A stretch of 64,000 nt of DNA from Pontibacter akesuensis (GTDB taxonomy: Bacteria; Bacteroidota; Bacteroidia; Cytophagales; Hymenobacteraceae), in NCBI RefSeq assembly GCF_001611675.1, contig NZ_CP014766.1, positions 682,001-746,000 on the forward strand, in the 5' to 3' direction. The translations under genes and the position numbers were made by a program. The notes below the pieces were generated by a model, which saw only the letters and a program-made list of their open reading frames with translations, had not been told where the DNA came from and searched no databases. Shown piece after piece: positions 8,131 to 16,859 of the stretch (position 1 is its first letter; each line of letters opens with the position of its first letter).

Positions 8131-9231
8131 TTACACCGTAACCGCCTGCTTCAGCAGCTGACGGTAGATGTGATCGTAGTCCTGGCCCATCGGGTCGGCG
8201 GTGTAGCCGTGTGAGCGTTTAATGGCGCGCATGGCCATGATGTTGCGGGCAAATTCGTCCTCAATCAGGTTGTTGATGGTGTCGCGTAGTTCATCGGCGT
8301 TGTTGGGATCGACATACTTGGCAGCATTGCCCCAAATCTCCGCCTGGCTATCTGTTTTACCCACTACCAACGCGCAACCCGACATAGCCGCTTCCAGGAT
8401 CGTCAACCCGAATGGCTCATACTTGGCAGGCAGGGCATAGATAGATGCTCTTGATAGCAAGTCCGATACTTCCTTCTCCGAGAGTTGCCCCAGGAAGTGC
8501 ACATTCTCCAGTTCTACTTCTTTGCCCGTGGCAGGATGCTTGGCATCGCCAGCGATGTACACCGGCCACTGCAGGTCAGAGGCAATGTGCGCGAGCATCG
8601 AGATGTTCTTTGCCTCATCCCAGACACGGCCCATGCTGAACACAAACGGCTCCTTCTTACCGAACTGGAAACCGTGCTGCCCGCGGCCGTTGTAAACGAC
8701 GGAGCTGTGCTGGAAGGGTCCGTACAGCTGCTCTGCCTGGTGCAGCATCGCCTGTGTTGGCGCCACCACCATGTTAGCAGATTGCAAACCATTGGTCACC
8801 ATCTCCTTATACTTATTCCACTCTTTCGGAGCTTCCTCATCCTTCACGGCTTTCCACCACGAGAGTACGCACGAGTGCACCACCACCAGCTTCGGCACCC
8901 CGAAATCCAGCGCGCCGTGCACCATGCCGTTTAAATGCACCAGGTCCGGCTGCACCTCATCCTTGAGTTTCAGCAGCCACTGGCCTGCCTCCTCTACGTC
9001 TTCCCAGGCATTCTCCATCCACTCCAGTTTATAAGTGCTTTCGTAAATGGTTAGGTTGTCGATGTCGTCAGCCTGCCTGCGCTGCTCCTCGCTTAGCGGC
9101 GCGCCCATGGTGGCCAGGGCTACTTCCGTTTTGAAAGGCGCCAGCGCTCTTACCAGCTCCAGTGTGTAATTCCAAACACCACCTACGGTGTCTGCTGTCA
9201 TTAAAATCTTTGAAGGATGATGCGCTTCCAT
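8131..9231 (-). CDS. GT4-family glycosyltransferase
   Basis: 366 residues with a GT-B fold. ILMTADTVGGVWNYTLELVR is the N-terminal acceptor-domain loop. The C-terminal domain has FSMGRVWDEAKNISML and the family hallmark E-x7-E as EPFGLTILEAAMSGC at about residues 285-299, which retains the donor nucleotide sugar. It lies 5 bases downstream of the oxidoreductase gene on the same strand, so the two are cotranscribed. It is a cytoplasmic retaining glycosyltransferase by family. The context of sugar-oxidising and epimerising enzymes suggests it uses a sugar made in the cluster. Acceptor and donor are not identifiable. Confidence 0.85.
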   Translation of the reverse strand: MEAHHPSKILMTADTVGGVWNYTLELVRALAPFKTEVALATMGAPLSEEQRRQADDIDNLTIYESTYKLEWMENAWEDVEEAGQWLLKLKDEVQPDLVHLNGMVHGALDFGVPKLVVVHSCVLSWWKAVKDEEAPKEWNKYKEMVTNGLQSANMVVAPTQAMLHQAEQLYGPFQHSSVVYNGRGQHGFQFGKKEPFVFSMGRVWDEAKNISMLAHIASDLQWPVYIAGDAKHPATGKEVELENVHFLGQLSEKEVSDLLSRASIYALPAKYEPFGLTILEAAMSGCALVVGKTDSQAEIWGNAAKYVDPNNADELRDTINNLIEDEFARNIMAMRAIKRSHGYTADPMGQDYDHIYRQLLKQAVTV

Positions 9232-9236
9232 GTTTT

Positions 9237-10280
9237 TTATCTCCCGTATATCTTGTCTAAAACTTCTGCTACTTTCACAAATTCATCTGCCTCTTCACTG
9301 AAGCCCTCTCCCCTGGCTACCCGTTCTGCCCAAGCTACGCCAGCACGTCCCATCCAATCATCCGGTGGCGTACATAGCTGCTCAGTTTTGGTGCCGTAGT
9401 AGCGTTCTGCTACAAAGTCGTAGAAAGATCCGTTCACGTTTTTAAAGGCGACACCGCCGTTGGTGCCATAGAAGGTGGCGCTGATGATAGCTTCCTGGCC
9501 AGCCGGCAGGTTCCACGAGCAGCTTAGCTGCATATGCGTGTTGCCATCCAGTTCGATGTTAGCAGCGGCATAATCCTCTACTTTGCCATCTGCCATGTTA
9601 ATCGGCTTTCCTTTGGAGAACAAGTGACTTTGCACGTGCTTCACCTTCGGGAAATTCATCGACCACATCGCCAGGTCTACCAGGTGCACACCAAGGTCGA
9701 TCACACAGCCGCCTCCCGAAAGCTTAGGTTCGTAGAACCAGGCTTTATCCGGTCCATAGGCATTGTGGAACACCAGCTCAATAGCATAGATTTGCCCCAG
9801 CTCGCCGCTCTGCACTACTTTGTGTACTTGCTGCATCGCTTCTGTGAAGCGGTATGACAGGTCTACCCCCAGGAGCTTATTCTGGCTGCGGGCGGCCTCT
9901 ACCACACGTTTTGTCTCTTCTTTGTTGCGGCCCAGTGGCTTTTGGCAGAAGACAGCCTTTCCGGCTCTTAGCGCCAGCTCACTCTGCTCGGCATGGAAGG
10001 CGCTTGGCGTGGCAATCACGATTCCGTCTACCTCCGGCTTGCGCAGCATACTTTCCAGCGAGCCTACTTGCTTTGCTTCCGGCGCACTTTTCAGCGCCTC
10101 TTCAGCATTCTGTTCGGTGGTATCGGCAATGTACAACACCTCCCCGGCCTCGTGCCTGGCAATTACCTCCATACGGTTGCGGCCTATCCAGCCAACCCCC
10201 AGGAAACCAAGTTTTGGCTTAGATCCGGAAGAAGAAGAAGCTGCTTTTGTTTGCTCTTTATCGAGTAAGGTTTCCTGCAT
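9237..10280 (-). CDS. Gfo/Idh/MocA-family oxidoreductase
   Basis: 347 residues. The N-terminal Rossmann domain has GFLGVGWIGRNRMEVI with the nucleotide-binding glycines, then IVIATPSAFHAEQS and the family motif CQKPLG (usual form EKP; glutamate replaced by glutamine here). The C-terminal alpha/beta domain has GGGCVIDLGVHLVDLAMW, where the D-x3-H pattern contributes catalytic residues. These enzymes oxidise or reduce sugar and cyclitol hydroxyls with NAD(P). A low-complexity SSSSGS stretch precedes the Rossmann domain. The gene is 5 bases from the GT4 gene and 2 bases from the dehydrogenase gene, so it is clearly in the operon. The likely job is oxidation of a ring hydroxyl of a cluster sugar; the substrate is unknown. 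Confidence 0.85.
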   Translation of the reverse strand: MQETLLDKEQTKAASSSSGSKPKLGFLGVGWIGRNRMEVIARHEAGEVLYIADTTEQNAEEALKSAPEAKQVGSLESMLRKPEVDGIVIATPSAFHAEQSELALRAGKAVFCQKPLGRNKEETKRVVEAARSQNKLLGVDLSYRFTEAMQQVHKVVQSGELGQIYAIELVFHNAYGPDKAWFYEPKLSGGGCVIDLGVHLVDLAMWSMNFPKVKHVQSHLFSKGKPINMADGKVEDYAAANIELDGNTHMQLSCSWNLPAGQEAIISATFYGTNGGVAFKNVNGSFYDFVAERYYGTKTEQLCTPPDDWMGRAGVAWAERVARGEGFSEEADEFVKVAEVLDKIYGR

Positions 10281-10282
10281 AG

Positions 10283-11293
10283 CTAATAGGTTATAAGGGC
10301 TTTCACAAAACCGTCGGGGCGGTTTGTCAGGTTATCGAATGCGTTATCTATGTTATCTAAAGTGTAGGTGTGCGTGTAGAGTTTATCCGGGTTGATTACG
10401 CCCTCTTCTACGGCCGAAACAGCTGCTTTTATACCTTCTATGTACATTTGAGGGTCGCGCTCATGGGCGTTGATCACATCCAGCCCGCGCCAGTTCCAGA
10501 GTTGTACGTTTACCTGCCGCATGCCATCCTGATGGAAGCCAGCGATGATCAGCCTGCCGCGCTCTGCCGACAGCTCCCCTGCCAGGTTCAGCGGCCATTC
10601 TTTACCGGTGCACTCTATTACGCGCTCGCAAAAGTTTCCGTTGGTCAGTTCCTTAACTTTTTCGATGATTTTGTAGTGGTCATCCATGGCGATGATTTCA
10701 TCAGCCCCACACTCCTTCGCTACCTCCAAAGAGAACTCCCGTTGCGATATGGCTATCACCCTTGCGCCTGCATTTTTAGCAAGTTGCACCAGCAATGCCC
10801 CCAGAAACCCGATACCAAGTATGGCTACGGTTTGTCCGGCTTTTATCTCACTGCGCTTGAAGATGTTCATGGCGCAGCCAAGCGGCTCACCCGGAAATGG
10901 CTTGTCGGCCAAAGCCTCCGGCAGTTTCACCACCTTGTCGGCATCCGCCAAATCATACTGGGCATAGGCGTTGTAAGAGAGCGCTGCCACACGGTCACCA
11001 ACCGCTACGTTGGCCACGCCTTCTCCTATAGCATCCACTACACCCCAGCCCTCGTGGCCCGGGTTTCCAGCAGTTACCGGATAGTTGAACCACTCGCGCC
11101 CCTCCCATACAGGAATGTTAGAGGCGCACAGGCCACAGCCCTGCAGTTGAAGGCGCACCTGCCCGGCTTGTGGCTCGGGCAAAGCAGCTTCCTGTACTTC
11201 TACTTTCTTTGGAGCCGTGATCACAGCGGCTTTCATGGTGGTAGTCAGGGTGTCAGCTACCACATTGTTGTCTTTTGTTAGCGTGTCTTGCAT
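10283..11293 (-). CDS. Medium-chain (zinc-type) alcohol or sugar dehydrogenase
   Basis: 336 residues in the MDR superfamily. GLCASNIPVWEG gives the catalytic-zinc cysteine and GNPGHEGWGVV the conserved HE pair; AILGIGFLGALLVQLAKNAGA is the NAD-binding Rossmann motif. The segment after the HE motif runs GDRVAALSYNAYAQY without the four cysteines of the structural zinc lobe, so this is a single-zinc or zinc-light member. A second possible start is the ATG at 11234-11236 (MKAAVITAPKKVEV), which is where most homologues begin; the longer form is kept because the gap to the upstream gene is then only 3 bases. It probably oxidises or reduces a sugar alcohol or ketose intermediate in the pathway. 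Confidence 0.8.
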   Translation of the reverse strand: MQDTLTKDNNVVADTLTTTMKAAVITAPKKVEVQEAALPEPQAGQVRLQLQGCGLCASNIPVWEGREWFNYPVTAGNPGHEGWGVVDAIGEGVANVAVGDRVAALSYNAYAQYDLADADKVVKLPEALADKPFPGEPLGCAMNIFKRSEIKAGQTVAILGIGFLGALLVQLAKNAGARVIAISQREFSLEVAKECGADEIIAMDDHYKIIEKVKELTNGNFCERVIECTGKEWPLNLAGELSAERGRLIIAGFHQDGMRQVNVQLWNWRGLDVINAHERDPQMYIEGIKAAVSAVEEGVINPDKLYTHTYTLDNIDNAFDNLTNRPDGFVKALITY

Positions 11294-11296
11294 GGA

Positions 11297-13375
11297 TTAA
11301 GCTACAGCTACTTTTTTAACAGGTTCTTCTTCTGGTTCCAGTACGGTCTGAAGTATGGCAGGCACTTCGTAGCCGCGGTTTTCGCACAGCCACTGATAGA
11401 GTTTGGCCACACCCTCCTGCACGTTGTGCTTCGGATACCAGCCTGTTGCCTTCTGAAACTTGCGTGTATCAGACACATAATAATGCTGATCGCCCGGGCG
11501 CCATGGGCCAAACTTGAGCGGAATTTCTTCGCCACGGTAATGGCCGATGGTCTTGAGCAGTTCCAGCAGGCTGACCGTGTTTTCCGGTCCGCCGCCAATG
11601 TTGAAGGCTTGCCCGGTAATGGTATCCATGTGCTCCTGTGCAAGTATAAAGGCATCCACCAGATCCTCCACAAAGAGGATGTCGCGCACCTGCTTGCCGT
11701 CGCCATAGATGTTTATGTTCTCGTCCTGAATGGCTTTGATAGCGAAGTGTGCCACCCAGCCTTGGTCTTCGTTTCCGTACTGATGCGGACCGTAGATACA
11801 GCTCATGCGGAACACCGTCATCGGCAGGTTATACGTGCGGGCATAGTCGATCACGTACTGATCGGCGGCGCCTTTCGAGCAACCGTAAGGGCTGTGAAAA
11901 TCAAGGTGGCGCTTTTCTGAGATGCCGTTTTTCTTGATCACCTCGTTTTCCGGATAGTAGCGTGAGCCGTTAGAGATAAACTTCAGGTCCTCCAGCCCAC
12001 CGTATACTTTGTTGGTAGAAGTGAACACCATCGGCGGTGGATTGTCCTGCTCCCGTATCGCCTCCAGCACGTTGATGATACCGCGGGCGTTTATCTCGAA
12101 ATCGTTGATCGGCAGGTCAAGCGAAGTGGTCACGGCTACCTGTGCAGCAAAGTGAAATACCTGTTCAGCCCGCTTCATCACTTTGCGCACCGACTGCAGG
12201 TCACGAATATCGCCCACGTACACCTCCAACTTATCGCCGTAGGTCTCGTGCAGCCAGTGCAGGTTCTGCTCCACACCGTCGCGGCCGAGGCTATCGAATA
12301 CCATCACCCGCTTGCCCTGCTCCAGCAGGCGCTTGGCCAGATTGGTACCCACAAAACCAGCTCCACCGGTTATCAGGGCGTAAGGCTCGCTGCTGTCCTC
12401 CACGGTACGTTTGATGTAGCTTAGCTCACTTAGCTTTTTAAGGCCGTGCTTTGCCCAAAGCCTGTACAGCAGCTTGGTAGTACCGTCAGATCTTCTTAAC
12501 CCAAAATGGTACTCGCGGTCGTCCAGGTGAAAGCCCGCCACAGTCGGCAAACTTGCATCCAGGTCCTTTACTGCGTACCAGTAAACCCGCGTGGCATCCG
12601 CCTGCAAGGCTAGCTTAAACTCCTGCAACTGCTTGTACTCGTCGTGCTGCCAGGTAGAAAAACCTGCTTCGGTAATCCAAAGTTCTGCCGTGCAGTTGTT
12701 GCGCTCCATCACCTCGCGCACCGATCGGATCGTGTCGTCCCATCCGTCCCACATCTGGTCGAACACGTGCGGAAATCCGTGGATGCCCACAGCATCGATA
12801 TACTGCATCACGCCCCGGTCGTACATGGTTTGCAGCCAATTTGGGTCTACCGGGCTCATGCCGCCCAGCAGGGTTTTCTTACCCAACTTTTTGCACCAGT
12901 ACGCAGCACCGCCAATCATTTCGGCAAACTTAAACCAGCCGTAGTCGTGCGTAAAATCATACTCTACGGTGTTGTTCGGCTCGTTCCACAGCTCCACCCA
13001 TTCAAAGTGCTGCCCGTGGGCGGCAATGAATATATCCAGGAAATCGGCGTAGGCCTTTTTGTCTTTCGGTGGGGAGGAGGTGCGCGGCCTTTCCGCTATA
13101 CTGGGTGGCGTGTACAGGAAGCAGGGAAGTATGTTTACCTCCTTGGCCAGCGTGGGAATCAGCCAATCGTACCAGCCCTTGCCCTCCGGCGTGTAGTAGT
13201 CGGCCCAGGACACACCGGTGCGCAGCTCTGTCACGCCCAGTTCCTTCAGGTCGGCAAGTGTTTCCTGCACATGCGTATACTCACCCGGCCGAAACCACTC
13301 TACCATGCCCACCACAGGAAGCGAGACGCTGTTAGTTGTATCTTTGTCTTCAATATTCATGTCTTTCAAATCCAT
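11297..13375 (-). CDS. Glycoside hydrolase (clan A-like)-NAD epimerase fusion
   Basis: 692 residues in one frame. Residues about 20-315 form a TIM-barrel resembling clan GH-A beta-glycosidases (GH39-like): VELWNEPNN with acid/base candidate Glu132 and WITEAGFS with nucleophile candidate Glu236. Residues about 330-670 are an extended SDR epimerase/dehydratase resembling CDP-paratose 2-epimerase: ITGGAGFVGTNLA at 335-347, FHFAAQVAV, FTSTNKVYG, and SPYGCSKGAADQY with the Tyr-x3-Lys pair. No signal peptide, so it is cytoplasmic. A glycosidase tethered to a sugar epimerase is unusual; it could release and remodel a sugar, or the barrel may be a binding or transferase module. It is 25 bases from the upstream epimerase gene and 3 from the downstream dehydrogenase gene. 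Confidence 0.85.
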   Translation of the reverse strand: MDLKDMNIEDKDTTNSVSLPVVGMVEWFRPGEYTHVQETLADLKELGVTELRTGVSWADYYTPEGKGWYDWLIPTLAKEVNILPCFLYTPPSIAERPRTSSPPKDKKAYADFLDIFIAAHGQHFEWVELWNEPNNTVEYDFTHDYGWFKFAEMIGGAAYWCKKLGKKTLLGGMSPVDPNWLQTMYDRGVMQYIDAVGIHGFPHVFDQMWDGWDDTIRSVREVMERNNCTAELWITEAGFSTWQHDEYKQLQEFKLALQADATRVYWYAVKDLDASLPTVAGFHLDDREYHFGLRRSDGTTKLLYRLWAKHGLKKLSELSYIKRTVEDSSEPYALITGGAGFVGTNLAKRLLEQGKRVMVFDSLGRDGVEQNLHWLHETYGDKLEVYVGDIRDLQSVRKVMKRAEQVFHFAAQVAVTTSLDLPINDFEINARGIINVLEAIREQDNPPPMVFTSTNKVYGGLEDLKFISNGSRYYPENEVIKKNGISEKRHLDFHSPYGCSKGAADQYVIDYARTYNLPMTVFRMSCIYGPHQYGNEDQGWVAHFAIKAIQDENINIYGDGKQVRDILFVEDLVDAFILAQEHMDTITGQAFNIGGGPENTVSLLELLKTIGHYRGEEIPLKFGPWRPGDQHYYVSDTRKFQKATGWYPKHNVQEGVAKLYQWLCENRGYEVPAILQTVLEPEEEPVKKVAVA

Positions 13376-13400
13376 TTGGTTGATGTAAACGAACGGGTGC

Positions 13401-14519
13401 TTATACCGTTAATCCACGGGCGGCCAGTTCGGCACTGGCTTCGTTTACGCGGTCGTACGCGATCTGGCCTTCCAGCCAGTTTGCCAGCTCTTCCAACCCG
13501 GCGTTGAACTCTACCTGAGGATAGAAACCCAGTACTTCTTTAGCCAGCGAAATATCGGCATAGCAATGGCGGATATCACCCACTCTGTACTTGCCTGTAA
13601 TTTCGGGCGTCAGATCTGTTTTGCCCATCACGGCGGCCAGCCGTTCGCCAATCTCCCGGATGGTGTAGTTGTTGCCGCTGCCCACGTTAAACACTTTGCC
13701 CGTGGCCTCGTCTTTCTCCATGGCCAGTCGGCAAGCCAACGCTACATCGCGTACGTGCACAAAGTCGCGCTGTTGGTAACCGTCTTCGAAAATCATGGGA
13801 GAATTGTTATTTAAAAGACGCGAAGCAAAGATGGCCAGCACCCCGGTGTACGGGTTAGAAAGTGACTGACGGGTGCCATACACGTTAAAGAAGCGCATCG
13901 CCACAGTTGGGATGTTGTAGGCACGGCCCACCATCAGGCAAAGGCGCTCCTGGTCATACTTAGAAAGTGCGTAAACCGAGGACAAAGACGGCATTTTGGA
14001 TTCAGAGGTGGGAACAGGCTCCAGTTTCTCGCCCTTTTCATTATACAGTTCCCAATCAGCGGCCTTAAGTTGCTCCAGCGGGCGCTCCTGCGCAATGGAT
14101 AGTTCGCCGTTCGGTGCTTTGTACAGGCCTTCGCCGTAAATGCTCATGCTGCTGGCTACCACCAGCTTTTTCACAGGGTTCTTGATCAGCGCCTCCAGCA
14201 GTACCGTGGTGCCGATGTTATTCACATCCGTGTACTCCCGCAGCTCATACATGCTTTGGCCTACGCCCACCATGGCTGCAAAGTGGAACACATAATTAAC
14301 GCCTTCCAGCGCACGCGCCACATCCTCCGGGTTGCGCACATCCCCTATCATCAACTCCACATCCTCGTGCAGGTATTCCGGGCGTGTGCAGTCTTTGCCG
14401 TGCACCTGCTCGCTTAGGTTGTCCAGCGCTCTCACGGCATAGCCCTGCTGCAGCAGTTCATCGGCCAGGTGCGAACCGATAAAACCAGCACCTCCGGTTA
14501 TTAATACTCTGTTCTTCAT
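13401..14519 (-). CDS. NAD-dependent sugar epimerase/dehydratase (extended SDR)
   Basis: 372 residues. VLITGGAGFIGSHLADELL holds the NAD-binding glycine motif, VFHFAAMVGVGQS the second cofactor contact, SSMSIYGEG the catalytic serine region and SVYALSKYDQE the Tyr-x3-Lys pair. RFFNVYGTRQS and QQRDFVHVRDVA are typical of UDP- or GDP-sugar 4-epimerases. An insert after the catalytic serine (about residues 130-175) is longer than in GalE. It probably supplies an epimerised nucleotide sugar for the glycosyltransferases in the cluster. It appears to be the first gene of the main operon, since a weak terminator separates it from the upstream SDR gene. Confidence 0.85.
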   Translation of the reverse strand: MKNRVLITGGAGFIGSHLADELLQQGYAVRALDNLSEQVHGKDCTRPEYLHEDVELMIGDVRNPEDVARALEGVNYVFHFAAMVGVGQSMYELREYTDVNNIGTTVLLEALIKNPVKKLVVASSMSIYGEGLYKAPNGELSIAQERPLEQLKAADWELYNEKGEKLEPVPTSESKMPSLSSVYALSKYDQERLCLMVGRAYNIPTVAMRFFNVYGTRQSLSNPYTGVLAIFASRLLNNNSPMIFEDGYQQRDFVHVRDVALACRLAMEKDEATGKVFNVGSGNNYTIREIGERLAAVMGKTDLTPEITGKYRVGDIRHCYADISLAKEVLGFYPQVEFNAGLEELANWLEGQIAYDRVNEASAELAARGLTV

Positions 14520-14550
14520 AGTTGTCTGTTTAATGTAATGATGTTTGGTT

Positions 14551-14585
14551 TGATGAATAAAAAAACGCTTCCGGGTGCTGAAGCT
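14551..14585 (-). terminator. Weak candidate terminator after the SDR gene
   Basis: On the minus strand GCTTC-loop-GAAGC is followed by CGTTTTTTTATT. The stem is only five base pairs, so attenuation or partial termination is more likely than a strong stop. Confidence 0.35.
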
Positions 14586-15288
14586 AGAACCCTTGGGCCG
14601 TTGGCCGAAGGGTGATGTGGTTAATGGATACTCCGGGTGGCTGCATCAGCGCAAAAAGCACGGCATCTGCCACCTGGCCGGCTGTTAAGGCGCCGTAGCC
14701 TATGCTCTCGGCTGTCTGGGAACCGGAGAGGGTATTCTTAAAAAAGGCAGTATCGGTAACACCAGGGGCAACTACCGTTACCCGGATGGTGGGCAGCACT
14801 TCGTGCCGCAGCGTCTCTGCCACAATCTCAAGCGCCGTTTTGGTTGCCGCGTACACGCCGCCGTAGGGGTAGGCCTGCCCTGCCGAAACAGACGACACGA
14901 TGACCACATCCCCATACCCTGCCTCCAGCATGGCCGGGACAAAGGCACGTATCAGGCGCAGCGTGCCCATCAGGTTGGTGTTGATCACGTGCTGCCACTT
15001 ATCGGGGTCGCCCTCCGTCAATTTTTCGTGTACGCCCAGGCCGGCGCTGCAAACCAGGATGTCGGGTGACCCTACCTGTTGCTGTACGTCCGTAAAGAGA
15101 CCGTCAATGGCTGAGGCATCCGTCACATCGCAGGTAAAGAAGTGGGTGCTCTTTCGCGATTGTTCCGGTGCGTGCAGGTCGGCAATGGCGGTAATCACCT
15201 GGGCAGCAGCGAGCTTCTCCGCAACAGCACTGCCGATGCCAGAGCCTCCTCCACTGATCAAAGCTTTTCTACCTACCAACTCTTGCAC
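14584..15288 (-). CDS. Classical SDR-family oxidoreductase
   Basis: 234 residues. The start is GTG (complement at 15286-15288), giving MQELVGRKALISGGG. The cofactor motif is SGGGSGIGSAVAEKL, CSAGLG stands where NAG normally is, and the catalytic triad is in VSSVSAGQAY and YAATKTALE (Ser, Tyr-x3-Lys). It is an NAD(P)-dependent alcohol/ketone oxidoreductase of unknown substrate. It lies upstream of and codirectional with the sugar-modifying cluster but is set off by 64 bases with a weak terminator. Its membership in the pathway is likely but not certain. Confidence 0.8.
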   Translation of the reverse strand: MQELVGRKALISGGGSGIGSAVAEKLAAAQVITAIADLHAPEQSRKSTHFFTCDVTDASAIDGLFTDVQQQVGSPDILVCSAGLGVHEKLTEGDPDKWQHVINTNLMGTLRLIRAFVPAMLEAGYGDVVIVSSVSAGQAYPYGGVYAATKTALEIVAETLRHEVLPTIRVTVVAPGVTDTAFFKNTLSGSQTAESIGYGALTAGQVADAVLFALMQPPGVSINHITLRPTAQGF

Positions 15289-15608
15289 GCCTTCGACTAT
15301 AATCTTATCCTTTTATAGAAATTTGCCTATAAATAAATTGTTAGATAGAACGTAGGACAGGCTGTTAGGGTTGTAGATGCTGCTGGATTGCTATATAAAA
15401 CTCATCTAATCTATGTTTTACCACTCAATTTAATTTTATACTTGCACCAACCATTGCCATTCTGTTAAGTGCGGTCTCAAGTATAGAACGAGCTTCGCCG
15501 GTTCTCGCCAACACCCGAACAGTAGCATAGCTGTGGGTAGAGCAGGATCCTTAAAAAGGTGATATGGATGTATTAAATAAAAAATTACTTCACACGTAAG
15601 CGCTTAGG
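15289..15608. other. 320-bp divergent promoter region
   Basis: It separates the minus-strand SDR gene from the plus-strand GNAT gene. It contains two AAGTATA/TATACTT heptamers and AT-rich text but no gene or clear repeat. Promoters for both directions must lie here; I could not assign a convincing -7/-33 pair. Confidence 0.5.
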
Positions 15609-16211
15609 ATGAAATCAAGTATAAACCAGCAGCTTGAGAACGAGCGGGTCCTGCTCCGGCGCTATCAGCCCTCTGACCTGGAACAGCTACGTACTATTGT
15701 GTTTGAGGAGGAGATTTGGCGCTTTATGCCCACCCGCATCAGTAATGTGCAGGAACTGCAGGCCTGGGCGCAAATTGTGGAGCAGGGCCATGCCGCCGGC
15801 ACCCGTTATACGTTCATGATCATCGACAAGGCAAGCGGCAAACTTGCTGGCAGCACCAGCTATGGTAACATCTCTGCAGTCGATAAGCGCCTGGAAATTG
15901 GCTGGACATGGCTTAGCCGCGAACACCGTAGCACCGGGCTGAACCGCCATTGCAAATTCCTGCTGCTGCGCCACGCCTTTGAAGAACTGGGGATGGAGCG
16001 GGTAGAGCTGAAGACCGACGTCCTGAACAAGCGTTCCCGCAGCGCCATGCTTAAGATCGGCGCAACCGAGGAAGGCGTGCTGCGCAGCCATACCCAGATG
16101 CACGACGGCCGCCGCCGCGACACGATCTATTATAGTATCCTGCTGCCGGAGTGGCCAAGTATAAAGGCGCGCGTGTTCGGTGACCTCTACGCTGCCCAGG
16201 CGCCAGACTAG
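15609..16211 (+). CDS. GNAT acetyltransferase, RimJ/RimL-like
   Basis: 200 residues. NERVLLRRYQPSDLEQLR is the usual opening of ribosomal-protein-type N-acetyltransferases; IGWTWLSREHRSTGLNRHCK is the motif-A region that binds acetyl-CoA, although the canonical Gln/Arg-x2-Gly-x-Gly is degraded to STGLNR. ERVELKTDVLNKRSRSAM and KIGATEEGVLRSH are typical of the same group. It is probably cytoplasmic and acts on a protein or small amine. Its TAG stop is in the same frame as the histidine phosphatase that follows. Confidence 0.8.
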   Translation: MKSSINQQLENERVLLRRYQPSDLEQLRTIVFEEEIWRFMPTRISNVQELQAWAQIVEQGHAAGTRYTFMIIDKASGKLAGSTSYGNISAVDKRLEIGWTWLSREHRSTGLNRHCKFLLLRHAFEELGMERVELKTDVLNKRSRSAMLKIGATEEGVLRSHTQMHDGRRRDTIYYSILLPEWPSIKARVFGDLYAAQAPD

Positions 16212-16271
16212 GAGAAACCCAGGCGGCCACTTGCGTATACTGGAGGAAAATCAAATAAGCTATCTCCAACT

Positions 16272-16859
16272 TTGGCTACAGACACCGCTAAGCTTCAGCA
16301 GATTTTCCTTATCCGGCACGCACGGCCCACTGTTTCGCGCAAAGGGCTTTTTAGCGCCTCCGACGCCAGTACCTATATCTCGGACTACGACACGGCTCAG
16401 GTGGAGGAATTCGTGCTGCAGCACGAGGCCATCCCCTACCGGCAAATAAAGAAAGTGTACTGCAGCACCCTCGTCCGTTCCCAACTCACAGCCCGTGCTA
16501 TTTTCGGGGAGGAGGTAGCGCTGGTGCAGGAACCTGTTTTCCGGGAGTTCGAGCGCCGCATCTTCTCCCTGCCGCTGGTGCGCCTCCCTATAAAGGTGTG
16601 GTTGCTAAGCGCTCGCCTGCTTTGGTTTATGGGCCTGAACAGCCAGGGCATCGAAACGTTCAGGGAAGCCCGCGCCCGCGCCCGCCAGGCTGCGGACATA
16701 CTAGCCCAGGATGCCGCAGCGCACCAGACAACTGTATTGGTGGCACATGGCCTGCTCAACGGGTTCATACGCCGCGAGCTGCGCCGGATGGGTTGGCAGA
16801 CAGGTATAAAGGGGGGAAATGATTTTCTGGCAGTTCACGTACTCCACAGGAAAGGTTAA
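16272..16859 (+). CDS. Histidine phosphatase (phosphoglycerate mutase superfamily)
   Basis: 195 residues from a TTG start at 16272. The phosphoacceptor motif is IFLIRHARP (catalytic His in RHA) and the second histidine is in VLVAHGLLNGF; STLVRSQLTA supplies the substrate arginine region and EPVFREFERR the acidic loop. There is no in-frame ATG or GTG before the RHA motif. The frame is continuous with the upstream GNAT gene except for its single TAG at 16209-16211. A GGAGG at 16242-16246 lies too far from the TTG to be a normal ribosome site. It is probably a phosphatase of small phosphorylated molecules. Confidence 0.75.
   Translation: MATDTAKLQQIFLIRHARPTVSRKGLFSASDASTYISDYDTAQVEEFVLQHEAIPYRQIKKVYCSTLVRSQLTARAIFGEEVALVQEPVFREFERRIFSLPLVRLPIKVWLLSARLLWFMGLNSQGIETFREARARARQAADILAQDAAAHQTTVLVAHGLLNGFIRRELRRMGWQTGIKGGNDFLAVHVLHRKG

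Noticed and set aside
10370-11281. Long open frame (about 300 codons) on the plus strand
   Set aside because: It lies fully antisense to the dehydrogenase gene and has no homology motifs; high-GC codon use produces such shadows.
12644-13507. Plus-strand frame of about 287 codons
   Set aside because: It is antisense to the glycosidase-epimerase fusion and has no motif support.
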